This document shows positions 1-5,588 of a DNA stretch of 21,084 bases, piece by piece (positions within the stretch are counted from its first letter, which is position 1; every line of letters begins with the position of its first letter). The translations under genes were made by a program, and so were the position numbers. The stretch covers positions 1 to 21,084 of the forward strand of contig JBAZPZ010000030.1 in the NCBI GenBank assembly GCA_041645495.1, read 5' to 3'. Under the pieces are notes generated by a model. It saw only the letters and a program-made list of their open reading frames with translations, was not told the origin of the DNA and searched no databases. The stretch is from 0-14-0-20-45-22 sp041645495. GTDB taxonomy: Bacteria; Fidelibacterota; UBA2242.

Positions 1-1
1 T

Positions 2-61
2 AAAGAAATGGATTTATATCTCACAAAATTAAAGACCCCTGTAAAAGACAATAAGCGATGA
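2..61 (+). CDS. C-terminal tail of an unidentified ORF entering from the left edge
   Basis: An open frame runs from the window edge to a TGA at 59-61 and reads KEMDLYLTKLKTPVKDNKR. It is only 19 residues, so no family can be recognised. The charged, lysine-rich tail ends five bases before the first of three 18-bp direct repeats typical of a transposon end. It could therefore be the end of a transposase, for example the second gene of an IS21-type element, but that is inference from position. It may also be a chance open frame. Confidence 0.2.
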   Translation, partial: KEMDLYLTKLKTPVKDNKR

Positions 62-65
62 ACAA

Positions 66-180
66 TGTAACCTATGTTGTGCAATATTTGAGCATTAAAA
101 TTTACACTCCCCCATGGGGGAGTGTAACCCATGTTGTGCAGAGAACCACTGTTAGAAAAAGTGTAACCCATGTTATGCTA
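66..180 (+). repeat. Three direct copies of an 18-bp motif, possible multi-repeat transposon end
   Basis: The motif TGTAACCCATGTTGTGCA occurs at 123-140. A copy with one change (C to T) lies at 66-83. A third, with GTTATGC in place of GTTGTGC, lies at about 162-178. All three point the same way, with start-to-start spacings of 57 and 39 bp. Several same-orientation copies near a terminus are known from IS21-family ends, where they are thought to bind transposase. The IS630 homology begins within a few bases of the third copy, suggesting two elements abut here. Assignment to IS21 is inference; the repeats themselves are plain in the sequence. Confidence 0.6.
102..127. repeat. Perfect 26-bp palindrome
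   Basis: TTACACTCCCCC at 102-113 is mirrored without mismatch by GGGGGAGTGTAA at 116-127 around a central AT. The outer GTGTAA is the start of the second 18-bp direct repeat, so the left arm is an inverted partial copy of that repeat. This is what two transposon ends joined head to head would give. It could instead fold as a hairpin; there is no T-run after it on the plus strand, so it is not an obvious terminator in that direction. Confidence 0.7.
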
Positions 181-181
181 C

Positions 182-406
182 GTAACAACTAAGCATGGCA
201 GTTGGTTAAATATGGCAGAGATAGAATTACATGTGTTACATGGTCAATGTTTAAACCGGCATATTCCCACCATGAATAAAATAATTAGCGAAGTGAATGC
301 ATGGCAAAATCAGAGAAATAATAAAAATGTAAAGATTAATTGGCAGTTTATAACAGATGATGCACGTATTAAACTCAAACGGTTATATCCGTCATTATCA
401 TGTTAA
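182..406 (+). pseudogene. IS630-family transposase, C-terminal remnant
   Basis: The frame reads TTKHGSWLNMAEIEL, then a Gln-Cys-Leu-Asn-Arg stretch and a closing ITDDARIKLKRLYPS. This is the hallmark C-terminal end of IS630-family DDE transposases, where the Glu of NMAE is the third catalytic carboxylate. Only about 75 residues survive of a protein usually around 340, and the two catalytic aspartates are absent, so it is inactive. An ATG at 170 sits in the upstream repeat and is not a genuine start. The stop at 404-406 is close to the boundary with the truncated gene on the other strand. The stretch is visibly A+T-rich compared with the rest of the window. Confidence 0.85.
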
Positions 407-622
407 CATAACACTAGTTTTAAACAGATGACGCACCGAGCCGTCTTTGACCTCATAGCTGACCAATGGACGTGTTTTTTGATTTTCTGGAAATAGGAGG
501 TCTTCGAAAGTGTCGAGTAATTTCCGCAACTCCGAAATATCATAGGTTTCCGGAGAAATGTCCAATAACCCCTTTTTTCCTGTAATTTTTATCTCGATAT
601 AGCCTTTGTTTTCCAAAGTCAA
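398..622 (-). pseudogene. Conserved hypothetical protein, truncated at its 3' end by the IS630 remnant
   Basis: The reading frame starts at a TTG (620-622) preceded by a good ribosome site, GGAAGGGTGG. It encodes a charged alpha/beta N-terminus with IEIKITGKKG, a TYDISELRKLLDTFEDLLFP helix region and YEVKDGSVRHLFKT. From memory this resembles the N-terminus of a widespread family of uncharacterised bacterial proteins, which are considerably longer; no function is known to me. The frame ends eleven residues after SVRHL, just where IS630 sequence begins on the other strand. The missing C-terminus is best explained by insertion and later decay of the element. The family resemblance could not be checked here. 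Confidence 0.5.
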
Positions 623-729
623 AATGCCACCCTTCCGAATGATTGCTCTTTTAACAAACTATTTTAAAAATCAACCGAACTATTTCTATTGATAAAATAC
701 AAACCGAAAAGGATATATCAAGTCTCTTT

Positions 730-779
730 TTTTACTTTAGCCCTCCAAAGTAAAATAAAGATTTCCATATTTTACTTTG
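730..779. repeat. Competing inverted repeats built from three copies of a 9-mer
   Basis: TTTTACTTT at 730-738 and again at 770-778 both complement AAAGTAAAA at 747-755. The right pairing extends to a perfect 12-bp stem, 746-757 with 768-779, around a 10-nt loop. The left pairing gives a 9-bp stem with an 8-nt loop. Only one can form at a time. Neither is followed by a T-run in the direction of a neighbouring gene, so a simple intrinsic terminator is not shown. A protein-binding site or mRNA 3'-end structure for the corrinoid operon remains possible. Confidence 0.5.
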
Positions 780-806
780 ATAACAAAACCACCGCTCCTC
801 TGTGCG

Positions 807-833
807 AAAACGCAGGGATGGCTTTGCGGTTTT
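807..833 (-). terminator. Weak intrinsic terminator candidate after the corrinoid protein gene
   Basis: About 20 bp past the corrinoid protein stop, the minus strand reads AAAACCGCA, a 10-nt loop, then TGCGTTTT. This is a short G+C core framed by an A-run and a T-run, with one bulged C. The layout fits a small intrinsic terminator, but the stem is short and the T-run only four bases, so the call is tentative. Confidence 0.3.
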
Positions 834-853
834 ACGTAAGACGGAGTCTTTTT

Positions 854-1468
854 TCAGACGAGCTGTTCGACGATCTGGACAGCGGCGTTCGCATCGCGTC
901 CATAACCATTTGCGCCAATCGAATCGGCGTATGCCTGCGTGACCGGCGCGCCGCCGATGATGATTTTCACGTCGGAATTCTTGAAATGGCTGACGACCTC
1001 TTTCATGTAAACCATTGTCGTCGTCAGAAGCGCACTGCACATCAGAATTCGAATGCCGGAATCGACGGCGGACTGAAATTTTTCCACACTGCAGTTGGTG
1101 CCGAGGTCGGTCACTTCGTAACCTGCGCCTTTCAGCATGATGGCGACCAAGTTTTTCCCGATGTCGTGCAGATCGCCTTTGACCGTTCCGACGGCGACTT
1201 TGCCGCGGGACCGATGTGCAGACTTGACCAACAACGGTTCGATCAGCGTCAGCCCGGATTGCATGGCGCGTGCGGCAATGAGCATTTCCGGGACATAGAT
1301 TTCGCTTCGCGAGAAGCGGTCGCCCATCTCGCGCATTGCGGGAATCATCGAGTCTTCCAGCAAAATTACGACGTCCTGATTTTTGCTCAGCGCTGTTTGG
1401 ATGCTTTCCTGGACTTTCATGCGATCACCGTCGATGATTGCCTGATATAAAACTTCATTTCTTGCCAT
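854..1468 (-). CDS. Corrinoid (cobalamin-binding) protein of a methyltransferase system, MtaC/MtbC-type
   Basis: The 204-residue product is a methyl-carrying corrinoid protein, which shuttles a methyl group on cob(I)alamin between a substrate-specific methyltransferase and a second methyltransferase. Residues 1-85 form the all-helical cap typical of the B12-binding-2 domain. The Rossmann-type domain follows with GDLHDIG at 98-104, where His101 is the lower axial cobalt ligand. It also has SALLTTTM at 145-152 and IGGAPV at 171-176, all standard for the family. Length is normal. A CGGAGC ribosome site precedes the ATG. It is the last gene of a three-gene minus-strand run behind CobW-like and UroD-thioredoxin genes, 29 bp after the CobW stop. 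The methyl donor is unknown, because no MtaB/MttB-like methyltransferase and no RamA-type reactivase lies in the window. Confidence 0.92.
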   Translation of the reverse strand: MARNEVLYQAIIDGDRMKVQESIQTALSKNQDVVILLEDSMIPAMREMGDRFSRSEIYVPEMLIAARAMQSGLTLIEPLLVKSAHRSRGKVAVGTVKGDLHDIGKNLVAIMLKGAGYEVTDLGTNCSVEKFQSAVDSGIRILMCSALLTTTMVYMKEVVSHFKNSDVKIIIGGAPVTQAYADSIGANGYGRDANAAVQIVEQLV

Positions 1469-1497
1469 AATTGCTCCGTTTGATAAGGTTAAAGTTG

Positions 1498-2415
1498 TTA
1501 TTTTGAATGTCCGAAAATGCCGGTTTCCCGGAAACGCGCCATGATGCGATCGCGGTCTTCCGGGCGATAAATCACCGCGAGTTCGGGATATTGGATATGC
1601 GCTTGGGCTTTTTCAATCTGCCAGCCACTGCCGGAAAAATCGACGGAAACCAAGTCGTCTTCCGTCTGAATGAATCCTTTGAGCCGGTAAATTGCGTCGG
1701 AAATCGGCAAAACCGCCGATTTCAGTTGTTCGACAGTTGCCGCCGGATGCGGAATATGGAGCCTGAAAAAGTGTGGATCACTGCAATCTGCCAGCGTTCC
1801 GGTCGCTTCGCGTCGAGAATGTTGGCTGTCCAAAAGGTCGATTCCGGATCGGCAATAGGTCGTATGAATATGTTGTGCGTTGGGATTGATCTCCTGAATC
1901 AGCGCTTCGGTTTGAGTCAGCGCTTCCGGCGTCGCCAAATCGGTCTTGTTGATTAAAATCGTGTCCGCGGCCTCGATCTGCGCACGGATGCTCGGCAGAG
2001 TTTGGTGCAATTTCGGCAACGTGAATGGGTCGGCGATGGCTACGATTTGGCTGACGAAGAACGCATTGTCGAGACGCGTTTCGCGGAGAAGTTGACGCAC
2101 GACGCGCGGATCGGCGATTCCGCTGGCTTCGATAACGACGCCTTCGATCTCTTGTCCGTCTTCACAAAAGCGTTCCGGAATCTGTTTCAGCAGGTCGATG
2201 AACCGCGTGACGAGACATTTGCAGAAAATCGAACCGCCGGGAATCGAGACGACACGTGCGGTTTCACTGCGAATCAATTCACCATCGATATCTATCGGTG
2301 AGAATTCGTTGACGATGTAGGCAAACCGGCGGTTGCGATTCGTCGCGATGAGATTCTTCAACAGAGTCGTCTTGCCACTGCCGAGAAAACCGGTAATCAG
2401 GACAATCGGAATCAT
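1498..2415 (-). CDS. CobW/COG0523-family P-loop GTPase
   Basis: The 305-residue protein is a G3E-family GTPase of the metal- or cofactor-insertion type. Visible motifs are a Walker A GFLGSGKT (9-16), the switch-like IEASGIADP (95-103) and the guanine-specifying NKTD (156-159), followed by a C-terminal CobW_C-type domain. The family's CxCC metal-binding motif is altered: the sequence is GGSIFCKC (60-67), keeping one of the usual cysteines (C65) and adding C67. It overlaps the upstream UroD-thioredoxin gene by ATGA, so translation is probably coupled, and it precedes the corrinoid protein gene. Position suggests a role in loading or maintaining cobalamin in that protein, as MeaB and related G3E chaperones do for mutases. 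This is inference; other COG0523 members handle zinc or cobalt. Confidence 0.88.
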   Translation of the reverse strand: MIPIVLITGFLGSGKTTLLKNLIATNRNRRFAYIVNEFSPIDIDGELIRSETARVVSIPGGSIFCKCLVTRFIDLLKQIPERFCEDGQEIEGVVIEASGIADPRVVRQLLRETRLDNAFFVSQIVAIADPFTLPKLHQTLPSIRAQIEAADTILINKTDLATPEALTQTEALIQEINPNAQHIHTTYCRSGIDLLDSQHSRREATGTLADCSDPHFFRLHIPHPAATVEQLKSAVLPISDAIYRLKGFIQTEDDLVSVDFSGSGWQIEKAQAHIQYPELAVIYRPEDRDRIMARFRETGIFGHSK

Positions 2416-3800
2416 TTGGTAAGCGTCGCCTGTTTTTTTCTGTTAGCGGCGTTCAGAATCGCCGCCTTGAGTGTCGGCTGGTCGGGAATGATCGAGAGAA
2501 ATTTAACTTCGCCGTCGATGCAAATCGTCGGTAAACCGGTGACGCCGAGTTTGACCATCATCCCGACGCCTTCTTCTGTCTTGATTTTGTGTTCATGTAC
2601 GACGGCGCGGACGTCCAGTCCGGCGAGTGCCTTATGGACGGCTTCGACCATGTACTGACAAGGCGCGCAGGAAGACGAATCCAACGTGATGATGTCGATA
2701 ATGACTGCATCACTATGTTGATAATCCGGCAGAGAAATATGATCGAAATTCAGCGTTTTGGCAGATAGGGTTTTCCGACGAATCTCGCGCTGATATTCGT
2801 CGTGAACCATTTCTGCGATGGCTTGCATGTTTTTCTCTGGGACATGATATGGCAGATCGCATCCGGGCGAGAGAATGAAACCCTTTTTGCCACCTTCGCC
2901 GAGATTCCGGATCGCGTCCAACCGACAATCGTCTTCATCGCCCATCAGCATAGTGACGGTCAATTTGAGATTCCCGCCGAAGGATTTTCCATACTTTTCT
3001 GCCAGCAGTTTGAGTTTTGGAATCGAGATTTGCTCGTCAACCGAGATGTTGTCGCACGAAGTTTCGCACATACATTCGAGATTCCGGTCCACGTTGCCGC
3101 AAACGAATAGTGAGGACAAACCATTCTTTTCGCGAATATGGTTGAAAATGGGATTGACTGCCGGGGACACGAATTGCCGGAAATGTATAGGCGAAATCTG
3201 GCTGGTCATCGGATCGACGACCGCGACGATGTCTGCTCCGTTTTCAAGATAGAAGTCGCTCGCCTTTCGCGCAACGCCAGCGCAAAACGAGAGCAGAGCC
3301 GTCACCTTTTCCGGTTGATCGAACATGTCGAGAAAGATTTCATTGCCGCGCAAATGCAGAGCGAGCGTGAACGGGCCGCAAATCAAGCCGTAGATGGCAA
3401 TGTCGTTTCCCAAATCTTTTTTAATTGTTTTCAGCGCCATCGCGATTTCCGGATATCGGCCCATATTTGTATCGAAGCGATTCAAATCGGCGACAGTTTT
3501 CCCGTTTTGCGAATCCAACGGGTGTGAAACAACCGCCGGCGGAGCGTCTTCCGCCCAATGAAGAGCGCAACCCAGCGCCTCCGCCTCAATCTGAAGATCG
3601 AAAATGATCGGTAGTCCGTCTGGTTGATATAAATCGAACGCTTTCTTTAAACCAGCGACCAGCAACTTTCCGGATTGCAGATAACGATCGGCGGGTTCAC
3701 CGATGAGTTTTCCACCATGACAGCCGATAAAAGGAACCCATGGTGCACGCGGCGTCGTTTCATTTCGGATTGCATTCAGTACCAATTCTTTTCCACTCAT
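2412..3800 (-). CDS. UroD/MtaA-family methyltransferase-like protein fused to a C-terminal thioredoxin-like domain
   Basis: The start at 3798-3800 is chosen because GGAG lies six bases upstream; an in-frame ATG at 3822-3824 has no such site. The 462-residue product has a UroD/MtaA TIM-barrel (about 1-340) and a thioredoxin-fold domain (about 362-455). The second domain has a CAPC redox motif (378-381) and a cis-proline in GLPTICIDG (Pro424). MtaA-like proteins move methyl groups between corrinoid proteins and a thiol acceptor, using zinc held by His-X-Cys. Here that site reads FVCG (232-235), so the His is replaced by Phe while Cys234 remains. The barrel ends with the usual ILSPGCDLP. It is the first gene of the cassette with CobW and corrinoid protein. 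The thioredoxin part might supply electrons or a thiol acceptor. Substrate is unknown. Confidence 0.85.
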   Translation of the reverse strand: MSGKELVLNAIRNETTPRAPWVPFIGCHGGKLIGEPADRYLQSGKLLVAGLKKAFDLYQPDGLPIIFDLQIEAEALGCALHWAEDAPPAVVSHPLDSQNGKTVADLNRFDTNMGRYPEIAMALKTIKKDLGNDIAIYGLICGPFTLALHLRGNEIFLDMFDQPEKVTALLSFCAGVARKASDFYLENGADIVAVVDPMTSQISPIHFRQFVSPAVNPIFNHIREKNGLSSLFVCGNVDRNLECMCETSCDNISVDEQISIPKLKLLAEKYGKSFGGNLKLTVTMLMGDEDDCRLDAIRNLGEGGKKGFILSPGCDLPYHVPEKNMQAIAEMVHDEYQREIRRKTLSAKTLNFDHISLPDYQHSDAVIIDIITLDSSSCAPCQYMVEAVHKALAGLDVRAVVHEHKIKTEEGVGMMVKLGVTGLPTICIDGEVKFLSIIPDQPTLKAAILNAANRKKQATLTK

Positions 3801-3821
3801 CTTTACTCCATAAAAACAATA

Positions 3822-3849
3822 CAAATTTACTGCTTATTCATCTATCTTT
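3822..3849 (-). promoter_or_regulatory. Candidate Bacteroidetes-style promoter for the corrinoid operon
   Basis: On the minus strand TAAATTTG (3822-3829) matches the Bacteroidetes -7 consensus TAnnTTTG. It is preceded, 19 bases upstream, by TTTA, close to the -33 TTTG element. It would start transcription a short distance before the GGAG ribosome site of the UroD-thioredoxin gene, giving a leader of roughly 15 nt. A+T-rich DNA yields such matches by chance, so confidence is low. Confidence 0.3.
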
Positions 3850-3916
3850 AAACAGGTATGACGACGAAAAACACCTTTCTATTGTTCAATTGTTGCTCTA
3901 TATTGTCATCGTGAGT

Positions 3917-4252
3917 ATGATTGCTTTAAAAAAGGACGATTTCATTCCGGTTCCGGTTGGAGCCAACATCACGTTTCACCGGTTGGTTTGGGAAAATTCC
4001 GGGAAAGCGGAAAGCATTCGCGCCGGTTCCAACCTGCGATTTCATACGTTGGTCGATGATTCGACGGCGAGACGCAAATCTACGCCGCGCCAAAATATTT
4101 TCAGGAAGATGCCATTGAAGGTAGTGGTATCGAACCATCCGATTCAATTTGATTCGTTGTCTGTTCGGGCGCAGTTATCGTCGCTGGAACCGGGACATGA
4201 TAAATCGGTAGCCGTTAATCATCAGGAGAAGACGAAACGAGGTGCAAGATGA
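3917..4252 (+). CDS. Possible small protein of unknown function (111 aa) ahead of the second UroD gene
   Basis: An open frame from ATG 3917 ends in TGA at 4250-4252 that overlaps the next gene's ATG (ATGA), an arrangement typical of translationally coupled genes. The product holds two related ten-residue blocks, GANITFHRLV (15-24) and GSNLRFHTLV (37-46), 22 residues apart. Within them the identical residues often use different synonymous codons (GGA/GGT, CAC/CAT, GTT/GTC), which hints at selection on protein. There is no signal peptide or membrane segment. No family was recognised, and no strong ribosome site precedes the ATG. The frame stays open further upstream to 3740, but that extension runs antisense into the UroD-thioredoxin gene and is unlikely. 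It could still be non-coding divergent-promoter DNA. Confidence 0.4.
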   Translation: MIALKKDDFIPVPVGANITFHRLVWENSGKAESIRAGSNLRFHTLVDDSTARRKSTPRQNIFRKMPLKVVVSNHPIQFDSLSVRAQLSSLEPGHDKSVAVNHQEKTKRGAR

Positions 4253-5322
4253 AAGAAATGACCAGTCGGGAACGATTTTCAAGTATGTTCGAGCATCGCC
4301 CCGCCGACCGAATTCCAATCACCGACATTCCGTGGAAAGCGACACTTGTCCGCTGGGAAAAGAAAGGCTTACCGAAGGATGTCAGCTGGATTGACTACTT
4401 TGGAATAGACTGCGTCGAGAATATATGGGTGGACAATTCTTCGCGCTATCCCGAACAGACGATAGGGGTGACCGACCAGTACAAAATTTATACGACGAAA
4501 TGGGGCGCGACACAGAAAGAGTGGCTCTGGCAAAATTCCACACCGGAGTTTTTAAATTTTACCATCGTTGATCCGGAATCCTGGTAACGGGCGAAGGAGC
4601 GAATTACACCTGATCCGAGTCGTATCAATTGGAAAGAACTGGAACGTGATTTTCCGCTCTGGCGGGCTAAAGGTGAATGGATTCGCGCCGGTTTGTGGTT
4701 CGGATTCGACATAACTCATTCATGGATCGTTGGGACGGAACGGCTTCTGTTCGCTTTAATCGAGAATCCAAACTGGTGTCGCGATATGTTCAGTCACTTA
4801 CTGGAAGTCAATCTGACTTTGCTGGACATGGTTTGGGATGCGGGTTATCACTTCGACAGCATTTGGTGGCCGGATGATATGGGCTACAAAAACAGCCAGT
4901 TTTTTTCGCTGAAAATGTACCGGAACTTGCTAAAGCCGTTTCATCAGCGGGCGATCGACTGGGCGCATGCGAAGGGAATCAAGGCGCATTTACATTCCTG
5001 TGGAGACGTAAATCCGTTCGTTCCGGAATTGATTTCCATGGGATTGGATGCGCTGAATCCGCTGGAAGTCAAGGCGGGAATGGATCCGCTCTTTTTAAAG
5101 AAAGAATACGGGAAAGACCTTGTTTTGCATGGCGGCATCAACGCTGTTCTTTGGAACGATCCAGCGCAGATTATGGCGGAGATGAAACGACTTGTACCGG
5201 CTTTAAAAGAGAATGGCGGCTATATTTTTTCATCTGACCACTCGGTGCCTTCAACTGTCAGTTTGCAGGATTTTGCCAAAATTGTTGATCTGGCGAAAGA
5301 GTTAGGAGCCTATCCGAAATGA
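4249..5322 (+). pseudogene. UroD/MtaA-family methyltransferase interrupted by one in-frame TAA
   Basis: The frame opens at ATG 4249 (ribosome site GAGGTG nearby) and reads as a normal UroD-family protein: SRERF at the N-terminus, then RPADRIPI. At codon 113 (4585-4587) a TAA breaks it inside DPESW-stop-RAKERI. Past the stop the same frame continues with no gap to TGA at 5320-5322, including the zinc-type motif HSCGD and an intact C-terminus, for 357 residues in all if read through. Family members usually have Glu or Lys at such a position, so one base change of AAA or GAA explains it. It may be a young pseudogene, a sequencing error or a readthrough site. Unlike the UroD-thioredoxin protein it keeps the His-X-Cys zinc pair. 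It probably worked with the divergent corrinoid cassette. Confidence 0.8.
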
Positions 5323-5588
5323 AGGACGGCATCGTCGGAAAAAAGGAATCGCTGATTCTGGTGTGCTGATACAGAAATATTTCTTGCAAATCATCAAAAA
5401 AAACTTTACACTTTCAAAGTCTTAATATCTTTTGATAACTTTATGAGTTGATGAGTATCGTGGGAGCAATTTGATGGTTCAGGCGGTTTTGTTGAAAACA
5501 TCTTTCCGGGTTTCACGCTGCGGTGTGTTGACGGGCGCGGCGCGTACATCTTGTCTTGCCATCAAAATGACCAAGAATTGGAGAAAAA
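5323..5588 (+). promoter_or_regulatory. Promoter region of the glycan-use operon, with two palindromes flanking a sigma70-like promoter
   Basis: This 266-bp gap has no gene. TTGCAA (5384-5389) and TACACT (5407-5412), 17 bp apart, form a plausible -35/-10 pair. A perfect palindrome AGAAATATTTCT (5373-5384) touches the -35 box. A second, ACTTTCAAAGT (5410-5420), covers the end of the -10 box. Both are well placed for a repressor, and the first downstream gene is a GntR regulator, so autoregulation is a reasonable inference. The mRNA leader would be about 170 nt. A second weak candidate is TTGACG (5528-5533) with TTGTCT 17 bp downstream. No clear terminator for the UroD gene was seen in the first part of the gap. 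Confidence 0.4.

Larger units (their letters stand above)
623..853. other. Non-coding gap between truncated gene and corrinoid cassette
   Basis: This 231-bp A+T-rich stretch holds no convincing gene. A plus-strand open frame crossing it (689-1450) is the antisense of the corrinoid protein gene over most of its length. The gap contains the 3' hairpin of the corrinoid operon (807-833), a set of alternative hairpins (730-779) and presumably the promoter of the minus-strand truncated gene near 640-700. I could not define that promoter with confidence. Confidence 0.5.

Noticed and set aside
66..180. CRISPR array
   Set aside because: There are only three short repeats with unequal, partly overlapping spacings and no cas genes. 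Transposon-end repeats fit better.
689..1450. Long plus-strand open frame (253 codons) over the corrinoid protein gene
   Set aside because: It is antisense to the corrinoid protein, whose motifs and start are clear. The plus-strand translation is rich in Asp, Arg and His with no family pattern.
1507..2301. Two plus-strand open frames opposite the CobW gene
   Set aside because: Both lie antisense to a gene with all G-protein motifs and have no ribosome site or recognisable domain.
3740..3916. Upstream extension of the 111-aa ORF to 3740
   Set aside because: The added 59 codons run antisense into the start of the UroD-thioredoxin gene and across its promoter, and have a low-complexity hydrophobic composition.
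3801..3916. Cobalamin riboswitch upstream of the corrinoid cassette
   Set aside because: The space is short and A+T-rich. No B12-box-like conserved GC-rich segment or multi-stem layout could be found on the minus strand.
4585..4587. Pyrrolysine or selenocysteine recoding at the internal stop of the methyltransferase
   Set aside because: The codon is TAA, whereas pyrrolysine uses TAG and selenocysteine TGA. The protein belongs to the UroD family, not to MtmB/MtbB/MttB. A nonsense mutation is simpler.
5323..5350. Intrinsic terminator after the second UroD gene (GACGGCATCGTC followed by an A-run)
   Set aside because: The stem is only four base pairs and is followed by A rather than T on the coding strand.
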